From Ilex aquifolium (lineage: Eukaryota > Streptophyta > Magnoliopsida > Aquifoliales > Aquifoliaceae): a stretch of DNA of 64,000 nucleotides. Below are positions 34,880-47,114 of the stretch, piece after piece. Location: NCBI GenBank assembly GCA_951799425.1, contig OX637396.1, positions 34,650,701-34,714,700 of the forward strand, read 5' to 3'. Within the stretch, counting starts at the first letter, position 1. The number at the start of each line of letters is the position of its first letter. The notes under the pieces were generated by a model. It saw nothing but the letters and a program-made list of their open reading frames with translations, was not told where the DNA came from and made no database searches. The translations under genes and the position numbers were made by a program.

Positions 34880-37800
34880 TACCCCAACGAGTTAACCAAC
34901 CACAACCACCAGGTAACTCTCTATCTCCCCCTCTCTATCTCTCCCTACTTCAATTTCTCTGCTATGCCAGCAGCCCACAGCCACTACCGCACTGCCTTCT
35001 GCCCTTCATCCTCTACTTGAACCCCATACCGACGAATAATAATCCTTTCTGGTATTTTTTCTTTGTGTTGTTAATTTTTGATATATTTGTGAACTTATTC
35101 TCATTTTTTCAGTTTCCTATTTGTGGTGGGTGAAATGGATTTTTTGTACTTTTGCGTTAGTCTATTTTGAACTTGATGTGCGTTTTCAAAATTTCGAACC
35201 TTGGTGTGTCGATGACGAAGCAAATGGTGCTTGATTGGTTGGAAGGTTATGTGAACATGTTAGTTTACCAATTTCGTCCATTTATGCACATAAGTAAAAT
35301 ATTTGCTTTTGCTAAATATAATTTGTATTTTACCAGAGCTATGTAAACTTTTATAAGTCGAGCATTGCCTTTGGGGTTCAACCAGGTGTTCTTACTAAGT
35401 GGATTACCAGTGACTACTTCCAATTAATTTTTTGTCACCATCTTTCGTATAGATCTTTGGATAACAATCTTGAACCAGAACTAAGAGGTAAAACTTGCCT
35501 TAATTTGATTACGTGATCTAATTGTGGCTGCATATTTTTGGATGAGAGTGGGGGGCGGATTCTGCCTTCAGGTTAGCTAGAACTAAAAGTCTAATGATGG
35601 AGACATATTTTGGTTGAACTAAAAGTCTAATGATGGGCCACTCTTGGTTTGGTTGATTCGGTAACCTCAAATAAGGTGAATTTCTCCTTAATTTTGAACT
35701 TTTATCGATTTCATTGATGATTTGGAAGTATTTATTTATTTATATTGGGGTTGGACTTTTGTATGCTGGGTTTTGGTGCCATGGAAGTCATGTAAATGCT
35801 ACTTTTTTATAGTTGTAGCACAAGAGTGACCACATACTTACACTCTTTTCATTCTTTGATCAACTGAAAGTGGCCCATTTTTAAAATTTTGTCTCCAATT
35901 ATTCTTTGAATTTCATTTGTTTTACCTCTTGAAATAAAGGAATTTAATTTATTTATTTTGGTTCATAATTCATTTTCCAGTTAATAATGGTAAAATTCCC
36001 ACTCTTGTGTGCTATTTTGAGTGGTCTATCTCTTCTCTATTTTTACATTTTGGCTCTTCTAATTTTTGTTGTATTTGGGGCTTCCATTTAACTATTAGAA
36101 CTAGGAGGCTGTCTTTGGCACGGGACGGGGCTGCCAGTGGGGGTTGCGCAGGGGTGGAAGGGGCGGGTAGGAGTTGGGGTTGAAGGTATGCATGAGTGTG
36201 GCTCCTGCAACAAGTGATTAGTTATGCTTTGTCGTCACTCCAATTACTTGGTTAAGCAGGGTTGTCAAATACAAGCAATGAGCAGTATGCTTAGAGCAAA
36301 ACTTTCGGATTGAAATTGGTTGGTTTTTAGATTACAATCTGAATTCTTAAATCTTTGTCATGTTTAAGGTGATTAAAACTCATCCCTTAAATTCATTGTG
36401 TTTGAAATTCACTGGGTTGTGCTTAATTGCGAGCTTTTCTTCTATTTCTTTTCCCCCATTTTTGTATCTATGTTGAAGTACAACCCAGTGAATTTGGAGC
36501 TAAAGTTGTTGAAGTTGGAGCTAAAGTTGATAATGAATCTTGCAATAAGGGATGCTTCTAATGTAAGAAAGAGTGCATTTCATAGTTCAATATTGCTACT
36601 CATCTAATCACAACGAATTATCCCTCTACAAATTTACTTCAAATTTAGGTGTAATTTCATCTGATAATGAATTTTAGAAGTTCAAAATGTTGCTTGAGCT
36701 ATTCGTTGCGAGAAAGTTGATTTTGAGGTAGTTGTCTCTTATATTCAATTTGAATTTGTTTTCTTACGTGGGTTTGATTTTTTTGATTATTATTGAGACT
36801 TGATTACTTATTAGGTGGAGGCTTTGTTCTAATCGCTACATGGTATCACACTGTAGTTTTGAGGCCCTCAATATATTTTTCTTGACATGTTCCACATGTA
36901 CAAGTTATCCAACTTTTTTCATATACAAAGTATATATGTTTTTCTTAACTTTCCACATACCCGGTCTCTCTCTAAATTTCATGACAAATTGTTCATAATA
37001 TTGAAAAAATGCTTTTACATTATTCTGATATCATGTAAGTTGTCATTAATACTTTATTCAAACAATGGGTTAGTTTTTATTGACGATGAACTATGTGTGG
37101 GTGCATTGCGACTTTGGTTTCTCACGTGTAGAATGAAAAACATAACTTTAGATCTTATCGTTCTGATATGTTTTTACTACTAAATATGACATTTATCAAA
37201 GTTTACTCGATGGCAAATACACGGTCAATTGGATATTAGTAGATGTAGTAAGCCAATTCATTTGCTGGATAAAATTTTCTTATGGTCTTCATTTAGTCAA
37301 TAATTTGAATAGATAATTTTCGTTTGCTGTTAGATTTTATTTGATAAATAGTTGTATTAAAGTAGTGCTGTGGCGTGATGACTTGAGTTGTGTTTCTTTA
37401 AATAAAACTTTATTAATTTGATTATGTAGATTGTGTACATAAGTTAGTATTGTTCACGGGTTACATTTCGAGAGGGATTTTGTCATTTCTTTTTAAAAAA
37501 TAGTGGGTTTATATTTATTGGTGTTTTTTTTTTTTGTATTATAAGTGCCTTTAGGCATGGTTAATTGCTTGCGATTATTTTTTTTATGGTATAGTGTCCT
37601 TCGACATAGACAATTACTAGTTTATATATATGGTAATGCGATCATGAAATCTATGCACTGAGGCCTTCGGTGAGTAGTTTTTAAATGTAAAAGCCTACCA
37701 AATAGGGGTACTAATGAAAAGGAAATTTTGTTGCACTAATTGTAATTCCAATCCATCAGAAATGAATATTTAATTTTGCACTCAACTTATATTTTTAAAA

Positions 37801-38442
37801 ATAAGAAAAATTAACCCTTATCAAATCTTGCCAAACGGGTCAACCAATGACCCGAGTCAGTTTATACCAACCCTTTGCAACCCATAAACGTTCATGATGG
37901 TTCATTTCTCTGTCAGCAAACCATGGATTCATACCAGCAAAATGTGCTCTCATCATACAATTGCTTATTTCTATGTCGTCTACTATGTCTCATACTAGAA
38001 TCATTGACCTATTTGCATAGCTCATCAATCCAACGAAAGGAAAATCCCAATTCATTCACACATCTAGATCAAAATAAAGAAGAGAATTATTAGGGAAATC
38101 TTTGAACTGGTAAGTTCAAGGAAAAATAGAGAATTATCTCACTAGCATAGATTTATTTCATAGAACCAATACCATTGAAGTTACTGCTCCTGTCTTTTCA
38201 AAATTGAACTTAAGGCAAAATTTCCTTCCTATTATGAGAGTTTTTAGCCTTTTTTCTCTTGTTTTTGAAAAAAAAAATTTTTGATTGAAAGATTAAGGGT
38301 GCATTTGGTATCTGTTGTGATTCCTGTTTTTTTATTTTCGTTTTTACTTTTCACAAAAATGAAAAACATATGCATATTTGTTTATCATTTTATTTTTTAG
38401 TTGGTGAAAATGTTTTGAAAACAAAGCCAAATTTTGGAAACT
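34880..38442. other. Intergenic, A+T-rich, no gene recognised
   Basis: No frame here shows domain content, splice structure or repeat ends that I can support. A short tandem duplication of TTGGAGCTAAAGTTG lies near 36497-36531. At 38296 the text GGGTGCATTTGGTATC resembles a PIF/Harbinger-type end after TTA, but no partner end was found. Confidence 0.4.
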
Positions 38443-38698
38443 AAATTTTTTTTTTTTTTTGTGGAACATGATATCTATATTAATTGCATCATACACACAA
38501 AATTACATAAGTCTTGGGTATGAAATACCCATTTGATCAGCTAGCAACTGTTGTTTCATACAGTCCGAGGGTTCAAAAAAACCAAAATCCCCTCCTCACT
38601 GCCTATCACTTCTAGCTAGGTTGTCAGCACACTAGTTGGATTCCCACATCTCCGGCTTTATCCTCAGCTCCTAGAACTATTCCATTAGTCACATACAA

Positions 38699-38992
38699 TC
38701 ATTCAATAGAGAAGAATGACAATGGTTGGAAATTGATCAAATCAACGATCACCTGAGCATTGAAATTGATTGTCAGCTTGGGTATCTGAAGCATTTCCGC
38801 CATTCTAAATCCCGCTCTCAACGCCCTAAGTTCAGCGACCAAGCTTGTAGATCTTCCAATGCCCCCCTTGAAACCTGCAATAAAGCTATCTGAGGTGTCC
38901 TGTATTAGACCACCCACCCCTGCTGGACCTGGGTTTCCCTGAGTAGATCCATTTGTGTTAGTTTTTTCCACCCTTCTGGTGGAGGTAGCCAT
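38699..38992 (-). pseudogene. LINE RNase H domain fragment
   Basis: Shows NTNGSTQGNPGPAGVGGLI, FKGGIGRSTSLVAELRALR and NFNAQVIVDLI, the order expected of the RVT_3-type RNase H carried by plant L1-like elements. The first catalytic aspartate of the NTDGS motif has become asparagine. Part of the surrounding LINE. Confidence 0.85.
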
Positions 38993-39804
38993 TCAGCGTT
39001 CGGATCTCAAGGGCCTTGGTGGAGATGGAGTTGTACAGTGGATTTCTAAGGCTCTTGTGATGTCTGTCTGGGCTACTTTCCTTGGGTTATGGTGTTCATT
39101 CTGGAACATAGTTTTGTTCCTATGGAACCAGATGGTGGCACAGGTAACGGGGAATAGGATTCTCATGAGAGGTGGTTGATCAAGGAGTTGGTATTGGATT
39201 GACAGTTGGTTTTGACTTTTGAACCATTCTGCTAATGGTTTAAGGAACGAGGAGGTGAGGCTTGGGGGGATCCCGACTTCGTTCCAGACTAAGTTGCTTG
39301 GTCACAATCCTTCAAGACATGTATGGTAGTTTACTCATGGGCTCCACACAGTGTGCAATCCATTTCTGGTATGATACTCCTATGATTTAGCGTCTGGTGG
39401 GGAGTCTGTCTTTTCCAGCGAGCCATAAGAAGGTTTGGGTCCTAGGAGTAATTCCCAACTTCCGCACCCATTTCCAACTCTCTCTTTTATCACGTCTACA
39501 CTCCCATCCAAGGCAATTTTATAGGCAGATTTGGAGTTGAAATCACCGTTTGATGAGTATCCCCAAATCCACGCATTAGGTGTACTATTGCAAGTCTGGA
39601 TAGGGGTAGCTTTAATTCAATCCTAAAACATTTCAGGGAGAACAAAAGGTAGACTACCTAAATTCCAAGTCCTATTCTGAGATAGCAAGTGGCCCATTTT
39701 CTAGTCCTCTTTACCAGTGTTTAGGGGTCCTTGGATCAGTGTCGTAAGAGGTTTCTGCTCTGCCCAAGTATCATACCAGAGGTCTGCTACCTGCCCATTC
39801 CTAA

Positions 39805-40044
39805 TTATCGAAACAAAATTTTCATGCTCACCCCTATGTATGATCCCGACTTCCTCTTTTCAATACCATTAACATCTAAGTATTTATTTGACAGAATGGT
39901 GGCCCAAAGTATGTCAGAATTTTTTAGTAGTCTCCAATTTAATTTAGTCATGGCTGCTTGTTTCCTTGGAACGATTTTGCTAATTCCTAACCCCCCCCCC
40001 CCCCCCCCCCCCCCCCCTCCCTTTGGTTTAGTGACCTCATCCAA
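39805..40044 (-). pseudogene. LINE RT C-terminal fragment with poly-G insertion
   Basis: After a poly-glycine run coded by the homopolymer, the frame reads LGISKIVPRKQAAMTKLNW, then LWATILSNKYLDVNG, typical of the region after the RT core in plant LINEs (GGLGI...N.A...K..WRLL). The expanded homopolymer would put about ten glycines at a conserved GGLGI site. Confidence 0.75.
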
Positions 40045-40445
40045 TTGACCAAATGGATCTTTTTCTTTTCATCTGTTGAACCCCATAAGAAATTCCTAGT
40101 AAGCCTTTCTAACTCATCAGTCATCACTCACTTTTTTTGGTTATTTTCCCACCTGCATATAGTATTGGAGGATTGCAGCAAAGACAGAGGAGATCAAGGT
40201 TGGCTTTCCACCCTCCAAGCCTTTGCCTGACCTTGTCTATAATATATTTATAATCTGAGGCCTTTGGCTTTCTATTCGAAATGGGGAAACCTTAGTACGA
40301 CTTTTGATTTTTGGAAGCTCATTTTTTGACCTGAAATTTTACAAAAGGATACTAATGTGTTCCTAATATTCTGGCAGTTCCCTAGAGACACTTCCCCACA
40401 AAGGATGAGGTCATCAACGAACATTACATGGATGATGATAGTTAT

Positions 40446-42420
40446 ATTTTTTTAGAAATTTTCATGATTTTTTCAAAAAAATTTGGGCTCTCTATCTAGC
40501 GATTTGAGCTTATCGGCCAATACCACACCACATCACGACACCGCGACCAATGTGTCTCAAATACCCTCTGAGTCGATGATCGATACCGTGACCTTAAACC
40601 ATGCAAGACAACCTGTATACAGATCTTCACCCTTTGCAGCATATGAAGCTGTGTATGAGCCCCCAACAGGATCTCTAAAACTAGGCCATTCCTTTCAAGA
40701 GCTACTTCAAGGATTCAATTTATCCAACCATCTGATCAAAATCAAAACTTGGTTTCATTTTCACTTAAACAACCTCTAAAAACCGAAACGAATTAGTAAT
40801 AGAAGATCGAAAATTCTAATCTTTTGGAGTGTTTCCTGATAATTCTTGTATGGTGTTACAGTTTTTTTCCCTTTGCTTAGACTTGCTGGTATAAGTTTTT
40901 TCAATTTCTATATTCATTTGATGTTGAGGTTGAGTTAAGATGATTGGGTTTTGTACATGATCACAAAGTGTTCGTAGTTTTGCTTCAATGAAAAAAAATT
41001 CATCTCATGGTTCAAGGTTGCTAAGTCCTATTACTTTAACAAAAGGCTGATTCGGAACAATTGGTAGGCACTAGCCGAGTGTTTTGCTTCTGGAACATTT
41101 TGTGATAGTTGTAGCTACATAAATCGTCAAGATAACATTGAGAATAAGCATCCAAGGGAAACTGTTGTTGAGTGGTCCATAGAGCATAATCAAAATGCAT
41201 TCAGGCCAACAAAGATTGTTGGTAGTCCACACTACAAATGCATGAGAGTTTCATTACAAGGCTTTGTGTCAAAAGGTTTGCTATTGGTTGCAGTTTTTTT
41301 GACATTTTTGCTTTGTCTAATTTTTTTGTTCCTTTGCCAAATGGATGTTTGCTGGCAGCTAGAGATGTTAGGATTGCTGCTGGCAGTTTTTGGCCTAATT
41401 GCAATCAACATAGTTTCATGTAGATTCATTTAGTTTTATTGTAGGATTAAATCCGAAATTTCATAATTTGGTGTTGAGATTGACCCATCCATTACGAAAT
41501 GGGGATTTTGAATTTTTTTGAGATTGTGGGTTATGAATTGGAGTTTATTGATTTGGGTGACCAATGATAGTTGGCATTTTTGTGTTTCAGTTTGTGTTGT
41601 ATGTTTGTGTGTGTGCATGCAGAGAAAATGAAGAAGGAAAATGTGTGTGTGTGTGTGTGATAGGTGTGTGACAGAAACATGATGAAGGGGATGGAGGAGG
41701 AGGATGGAAAGGCATAAACATGGTCAGAAATTTGCAAGGATGCAACTGGAGTTGTAGGTATATACCTCTCTCTCTCTCTCACATCATGTGGGTGGGTGTA
41801 GGAGTGTTCACCCTACCCTATGGATAGGAAATATGGTATTTCGTCTTCCTATCCAATATTTTGCGGAAGAATTTTTTCTTACCCTACTCTACCCGATCAA
41901 GTGTAGTATTCCTACCCAACTTCCTAGGACGGAAGTCGGGTAGGAAATCGGGTGAACACTTTTGTAGTTATTAATTTTTAGATCATTTTAACAATTCAAT
42001 TAAATAACATGTACCAATTTAACAACACAATAAATCAATAAAACTAAAACTTAAAACAATTATAACAATAATCAGCAAATAGAGTCATGTGAATTAGCTT
42101 CTAAATTGTTCAGCAAACAGAAAATAATAAACTGTTCAGCAACTTTGAGCATCAAACTGAAGTAACAGCCAGTTCAAAGCACACACACAAGCATGTAATT
42201 TAATGAGACCTTCAATACAAATTACACACAGGTATGTAATTGAATAAGAAAAACAGGTGACTGAAAATAGAGAAACAAGATGGAACAAATTCTTTAAAAA
42301 ATCATGGAAGAAGACCAGTTTACCAAATCAAAAATCATGAACAAATTCTTAAACTACAAGTTTACTAAAGTAACGAACATCAAGTTTAATCCAGAAGGAA
42401 AAAAACCAAAAACAAGAAGT
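40446..42420. other. Intergenic, dispersed repeats, microsatellites
   Basis: Contains a (GT)n tract at about 41641-41659 and a (CT)n tract at about 41767-41781. Text at 41190-41240 (AATGCATTCAG..CAA.AAAGATTGTTGGTAGTCC) recurs at 46722-46760. A 98-codon frame at 40483 opens with TTG and has no recognisable domain; I do not call it. Confidence 0.4.
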
Positions 42421-42423
42421 TTA

Positions 42424-43603
42424 GGGCTCGTTTGGTAACGTTTACGATTTTAGTTTTTTTTAAAAATGAAAAACAGAATCAATTTTGGTTTTTTTGTGAT
42501 AAAAATTAAAAATTTAAAACATGTTTGATAGTCATTTATATTTACAAAGTTGTGAAAACAAAAAGAAAAAACTTGTTTGGTATTATGCCAAAAATTTATC
42601 ACCCAAACCCCACCACTGAGAACCCAAAACCACTGCCAAAACCCACCCCCACTGACCACCCCCCAACCCAACCCCACAACCACCGAAACCCCATCATTGA
42701 GCACCCAAAACCACTGCCAAAACCTACCCCACTGACCATCCCCCACAACCACCGAAACGCCACCGAAACCCCACCACTGAGCACCCAAAACCACTGCCAA
42801 AACCCACCTCCACTGACCACCCCCCAACCCAACCCCACAACCACCGAAACCCAACCCACAACCACCGAAATCCACCCACCACCACCACCACCACCACCGA
42901 ATCAGGAAGAACGATCAAAACCCAATTAAATTCATAACCCAATCAAATCCCCAATAAAATCCACCCACCACCACCGAATCAAGAGGCCTTCCCCAATCAA
43001 ATCCCTAACCACAGCACCCAAATCCACCACCACCAACCAACCCACCACCCAATCAAATCCCTAACCACAGCACCGAAAACCCACCACCACCCAAATCCAC
43101 CACCACTAACCAACCCACCACACCACCACCACCCAAATAGAGAAGGTTGAGAGAGAGAGTGACAGAGGGAGAGAGGGGGGGGGGGGGGGGGGGGAGATGG
43201 CGTCTGATCCCTGTGCTTTGGGTTGTCTTTGTGTGGTTCGGCTGCGTGTGCTTGGCGACGAAGATGACCGGCGAGAGAGAGAGAGGGAGGCACGATGAAG
43301 CTGACGCGACGAAGACAGAAGGGTTAGGGTTTGGGTACTATTTATAGGGATGCCCAATAAATATGTCTTTTTGGTGCTAATAAGGCTCGAAGCCTTGACC
43401 TCATTAAAAGCAAACGCGCGTTAAACATTTTTCATTTTTTCAAAAACGACTTTTTAGCGTTTTTAAAAACAGAGCCGATTTTCAAAACGATTACAATAAA
43501 AAAAAAACGAAAACAATTACCAAACGACTTTTTTTCTCTTGTTTTCTCTAAATGTCAAAACGAAAACGAAAAACGAGAAATAAAAACGTTACCAAACAGC
43601 ACC
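42424..43603. mobile_element. PIF/Harbinger-like non-autonomous element, 1180 bp
   Basis: Flanked by TTA on both sides (42421-42423 and 43604-43606). Terminal inverted repeats are GGGCTCGTTTGGTAACGTTT and, from the other end, GGTGCTGTTTGGTAACGTTT, the form typical of Tourist/Harbinger ends. The interior is unusual: a CCACC/CACTG-rich tandem-like block (42600-43135), a (GA)n and poly-G tract (43147-43193), and a promoter-like segment read on the minus strand. No transposase frame. Confidence 0.75.
43195..43350 (-). promoter_or_regulatory. Promoter/5'-leader-like segment inside the PIF/Harbinger-like element
   Basis: On the minus strand a TATAAATA (about 43338-43345) is followed by AACCCTAACCCTTCTGTC, a pyrimidine-rich leader with CTCTCTCT, then GTCGCCAAGCACACGC-type G+C-rich text. 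The order TATA box, ACCCTAA (telo-box-like), CT-rich leader is that of many housekeeping plant promoters, so it may be captured host sequence. Whether it is active is unknown. Confidence 0.4.
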
Positions 43604-43606
43604 TTA

Positions 43607-45499
43607 ATCCCTCTGTTTTTTTATTTCACTTGAATATATCATGAGCACCAATTGTATCATGATTGAATATGTATTTTTTGTTAGTTTAGTCCTCAATGTA
43701 TCAATTTTATTAATTTAGTTCATAAAGTATTCAATTCGTATTATTTTGGTCCTTACATGAACGAACTGTTAAGTTTTTTAATAGAAGTGACCACTTGTCA
43801 TTTTTTTAACGATATTACGTGTTTAACACGTGATCATTTTGTCAAAAATTTAACGGTCCGTCAATGTAGAGATCAAAATAACACGAATTGAATATTTTAA
43901 GGACTAAATTAATTAAATTGACAAAAAAATACACTTTAAGGACTAAGAGTGTTATTAACCATTTTCTCTCTTCTCTCTCTAGTAATGGAGCACTATTAAA
44001 GTGAACATTTGTTTGGTCATTTTTTTTTAATTTTTTTGTGATAAGGTACTTGTGTAATAATGCAATATTTGGGTCAAAAAGGGTTAACATAATGGAGTGG
44101 AAAAGGTCAAAAAAAAGGGAAAGCAATTGCATTGAAAAAAATAGGGGCCCTCACGCATTCATCAATTGTAAGAAAGAAAAAGCAAAGCAGCCACTCTCGG
44201 TGTGGTGGGGAAGGGGGCCAGGAAAAAATGTACTTTCCAAGAAATATTAGGCAATTTTTTTTTTTTTAAAATAACAGTTAGTTCATACCACCTATTGAAA
44301 TTTTATTTGTTACAATAATTATTTTAATTTGAGTATATTATTGATGGTCAATATGTGGTATATAATTGTACTATACACCAAATTGGATTTCAATGGGTTA
44401 CTGGTAAAAAATTAAATATTTCATCAACACCTTTAAATAATTTATGAAGGATTAATGGCCTTGAATTATTTAACGGCACGTACCGAAAAAGAATCTTCGG
44501 TACCGTAGACCGACCCATTAAATACGTAACACCAAACTCTTGTTGAATTGCTAACAATGAATTCTGAATGTCGGACTCGTCCCATCCTGTCCTTCATGCC
44601 ATGCCCTTATGACACCATCCTAGCACTTAAATAGTTGAGATAGAGAAAGCAAAAGTCTATTTCTAGAACTTCTCTTTACCTCTTGTAAAAGTAAATTAAA
44701 TTTAAGTCGTCCTGTTGCTTTCTCAATTGAATTAAAAGTGGATTAAATTTTGAAGAAAAAATAAATTCAAAATGCGTTCTATCTTATTATTATAGATAAT
44801 CTTATGATTAAAGATAATAACTTTTGATATTATACTAAAAATAAAATAAAATTTTGGTATAGTAAAGTTAACCACAAGCTATATTTTCCCTTTCATGAAT
44901 TGTTGAAAAGATAGTATTCAAAAGATTGTTGAAAAGATAGAATCCAAAGTGAAAGATTCTCCCCTCTTGCGTATAAAAAGGGTTTCATAATGGGGGTTCC
45001 AAGAGAGGCTCAAGAATTTAATGTCCTTATGCACTCCATGGCCCATCTCAACTGGTTGGTTCTAATGCAGTTGTCTACGCACATGCAAAAGTCTTTTGAC
45101 ACATTATAACACTTTATTTTATTTTTCAAATTGTTGGGTCGATCTTGCAGAAGAATTACATTATAACATTTTTGATATATAAAGAATACAGTATAAAAAA
45201 TTTAATTTTTAAAAATATAAAATTTAAAATCTTTTAAGATAAAAGTACAGTTCACCCTAAAATTATTGTCGACTTAAATATCATCTCTTGTATCTTTTCC
45301 CTTCCATTAATTGTTGATAAAATTGAACCCAAAGTAAAAGATCCAACCCTCTTCTGTATAGGCAGGGTTTCACATGACGGTCCCAAAAGAGTCTAAATAA
45401 TTTAAGGTCCTTACCTACTTCATTGTCCATCTCTACTGGGCGGCTTTAATGCCGTTGTTTACGTACAAAAGTCTTTTGAGACTCATCTGACACGGGGGC
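43607..45499. other. Intergenic with two local duplications
   Basis: About 44033-44285 is related to 46790-47030 (GGAGTGGAAAAGG, GGGAAAGCAA.TGCATTGA, AAAGCAAAGCA.CCACT.TCGGTGTG). About 44900-45095 is a tandem relative of 45300-45480 (AAAGATTC/C..CCCTCTT.TGTATA, GTCCATCTC.ACTGG). No gene recognised. Confidence 0.55.
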
Positions 45500-47114
45500 A
45501 GATAGGGATCCTAAATTATTGACTAACCTAGCTAATCCGTATATAAAAATACGATGAAATATAAATAATTTTGAGATGAATGTTGGTGATCATTAAACGA
45601 GTTTATTTAAAATTATTGAATAAATTTATTGAAATTTGTCTTATTTTATATATTATAAATTGTGTATGATGTCAATAACATCGCGTCGTATTGAATTAGA
45701 TTAATTTGAGTTTGCGTTGTGTATTTAAAAATTTTCACTCAATTTAATTATATAAAATGTCATGATATGAAATCAGACATATTCGTTATTTTTATCCTTT
45801 CTATCTTGACATAAATAATCGGTAAATTAAAAACCCAAGGCTAAGAGTTTATTTTCTCAATCAAAACCTTTGCTTCTCTTCTACTTTATTCCTTCTGAAA
45901 AAAAAATTTGAAAAAATTTATGACTCAACAAGATTCAATTACAATTTAATAGGGTCAAAGTTACGATCCAATGAAGTTCAAATACTTTGAACCAATCCTA
46001 AAGAGCTGGGATTTCTCCCAAGCTTTTTCAATCAATTCTAAATCAACCCATTGAATTGTCAAGAAACTTGTTCGAATTATAACTTGATACGATTAAATTG
46101 TAATTACAAAACACTGCTGTTGAAAAATCCCTTCCTTTTTTTCTCTTCTCAATAAGTAAGATTGTCCCTTCTTTTTACCTTATCTTTTTCAAATATTAGA
46201 CATGAATTTCTCAAAGTAATAGTCACCTACCCAAACATTGGTCGACGCTCCAAGAAAATATACTTTTAACCACAAAATTTAGATTGTAATTAAAAATATT
46301 GTCATTAAATGCATATGTTCAATGACAAAAAACTATTATCGTCATTGAAAGTATGATTGGAAATTATTTAGTGGCATATGGTTTTTTATGTGTAAAGATA
46401 TCATAACTCCTGTTGTACAAATATATATACATTACGAAATGGCTTTTGCTAGATTTTGAAGTTAAGACAGATCTCTATGTAGTCCTAAAGACTAAAACAA
46501 TGGTGTTGATATATCCTCTTGTTGTGCACTCAGTTTGGCTATTTCGTCTACACACGAAAAAGCTAAGCAATTTCCCATTCATCGGTGGTTGGTACCATGT
46601 GCATACCACATCAATTTGTCGTCCTTCATTTTAATTTAATTTTTTAATCAATTTAGCAATATTTTTTATTCTCAATTAATAAATTAAATCATTTATTTTA
46701 TAAAAGGAAAAAAAAAATCCAAATGCATTCAAGACAAAGATTGTTGGTAGTCCCCACTGCAAATGCATGGATGTTGCTGACAGCTAAATTATTGTACATG
46801 CATGGATGTAATAATGTAATTATTTGGGTCAAAAAGATTAATATTTTTGATTGGAGTGGAAAAGGAAAAAACAAAGGGAAAGCAAATTGCATTGACCCAA
46901 GAAAAAGCAAAGCAACCACTTTCGGTGTGTTGGGGAAGGGCTAGGAAAAAGTTGTCATTTCAAAGAAAATTTTGGCAATTTTGTTTTTTTTTTTTTTTTT
47001 AAAATAATAGTTAGTGCATGAAAGTTTATGCATTATTAATCTAATGATTCACATTGACTTGATATAAAATATGCAAAGTAAAATTTGTAGGATGATCTTT
47101 AACTAAGAAGGTTC
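45500..47114 (+). other. Decayed NLR-flank sequence between the duplicated blocks
   Basis: The repeat around 45875-46140 is another instance of the family seen upstream of both NLRs (GAAGTTCAAATACTTTGAACC, CCTAAAGAGCTGGGATT). The stretch around 46530-46600 echoes 1160-1220 (TCGTCTACAC, GCTAAGCAATTTCC). This suggests more than two NLR flank copies once stood here. No NLR coding text is left. Confidence 0.5.

Larger units (their letters stand above)
38443..40445 (-). mobile_element. 5'-truncated LINE with RNase H, poly(A) end
   Basis: The T run at 38443-38460 is the poly(A) tail on the minus strand. Reading upward on that strand one meets an RNase H domain (38992-38699), a zinc-binding-type RT-associated segment around 39330-39430, the RT thumb/tail (GLGISKIVPRKQAAMTKLNW at about 40000-39930) and the RT catalytic box as HVMFVDDLILCGE near 40430-40400. 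The element stops there, so the N-terminal half of ORF2 and ORF1 are missing, as usual for LINE insertions. Stops and shifts occur, and a run of about 29 C interrupts the frame near 39990-40018. Confidence 0.85.

Noticed and set aside
40483..40779. 98-codon frame starting TTG
   Set aside because: No ATG start, no recognisable domain and no splice context.
42450..43357. Gly/Trp-rich and Pro/Thr-rich frames
   Set aside because: They are translations of a CCACC-type simple-sequence block on both strands within a DNA transposon.
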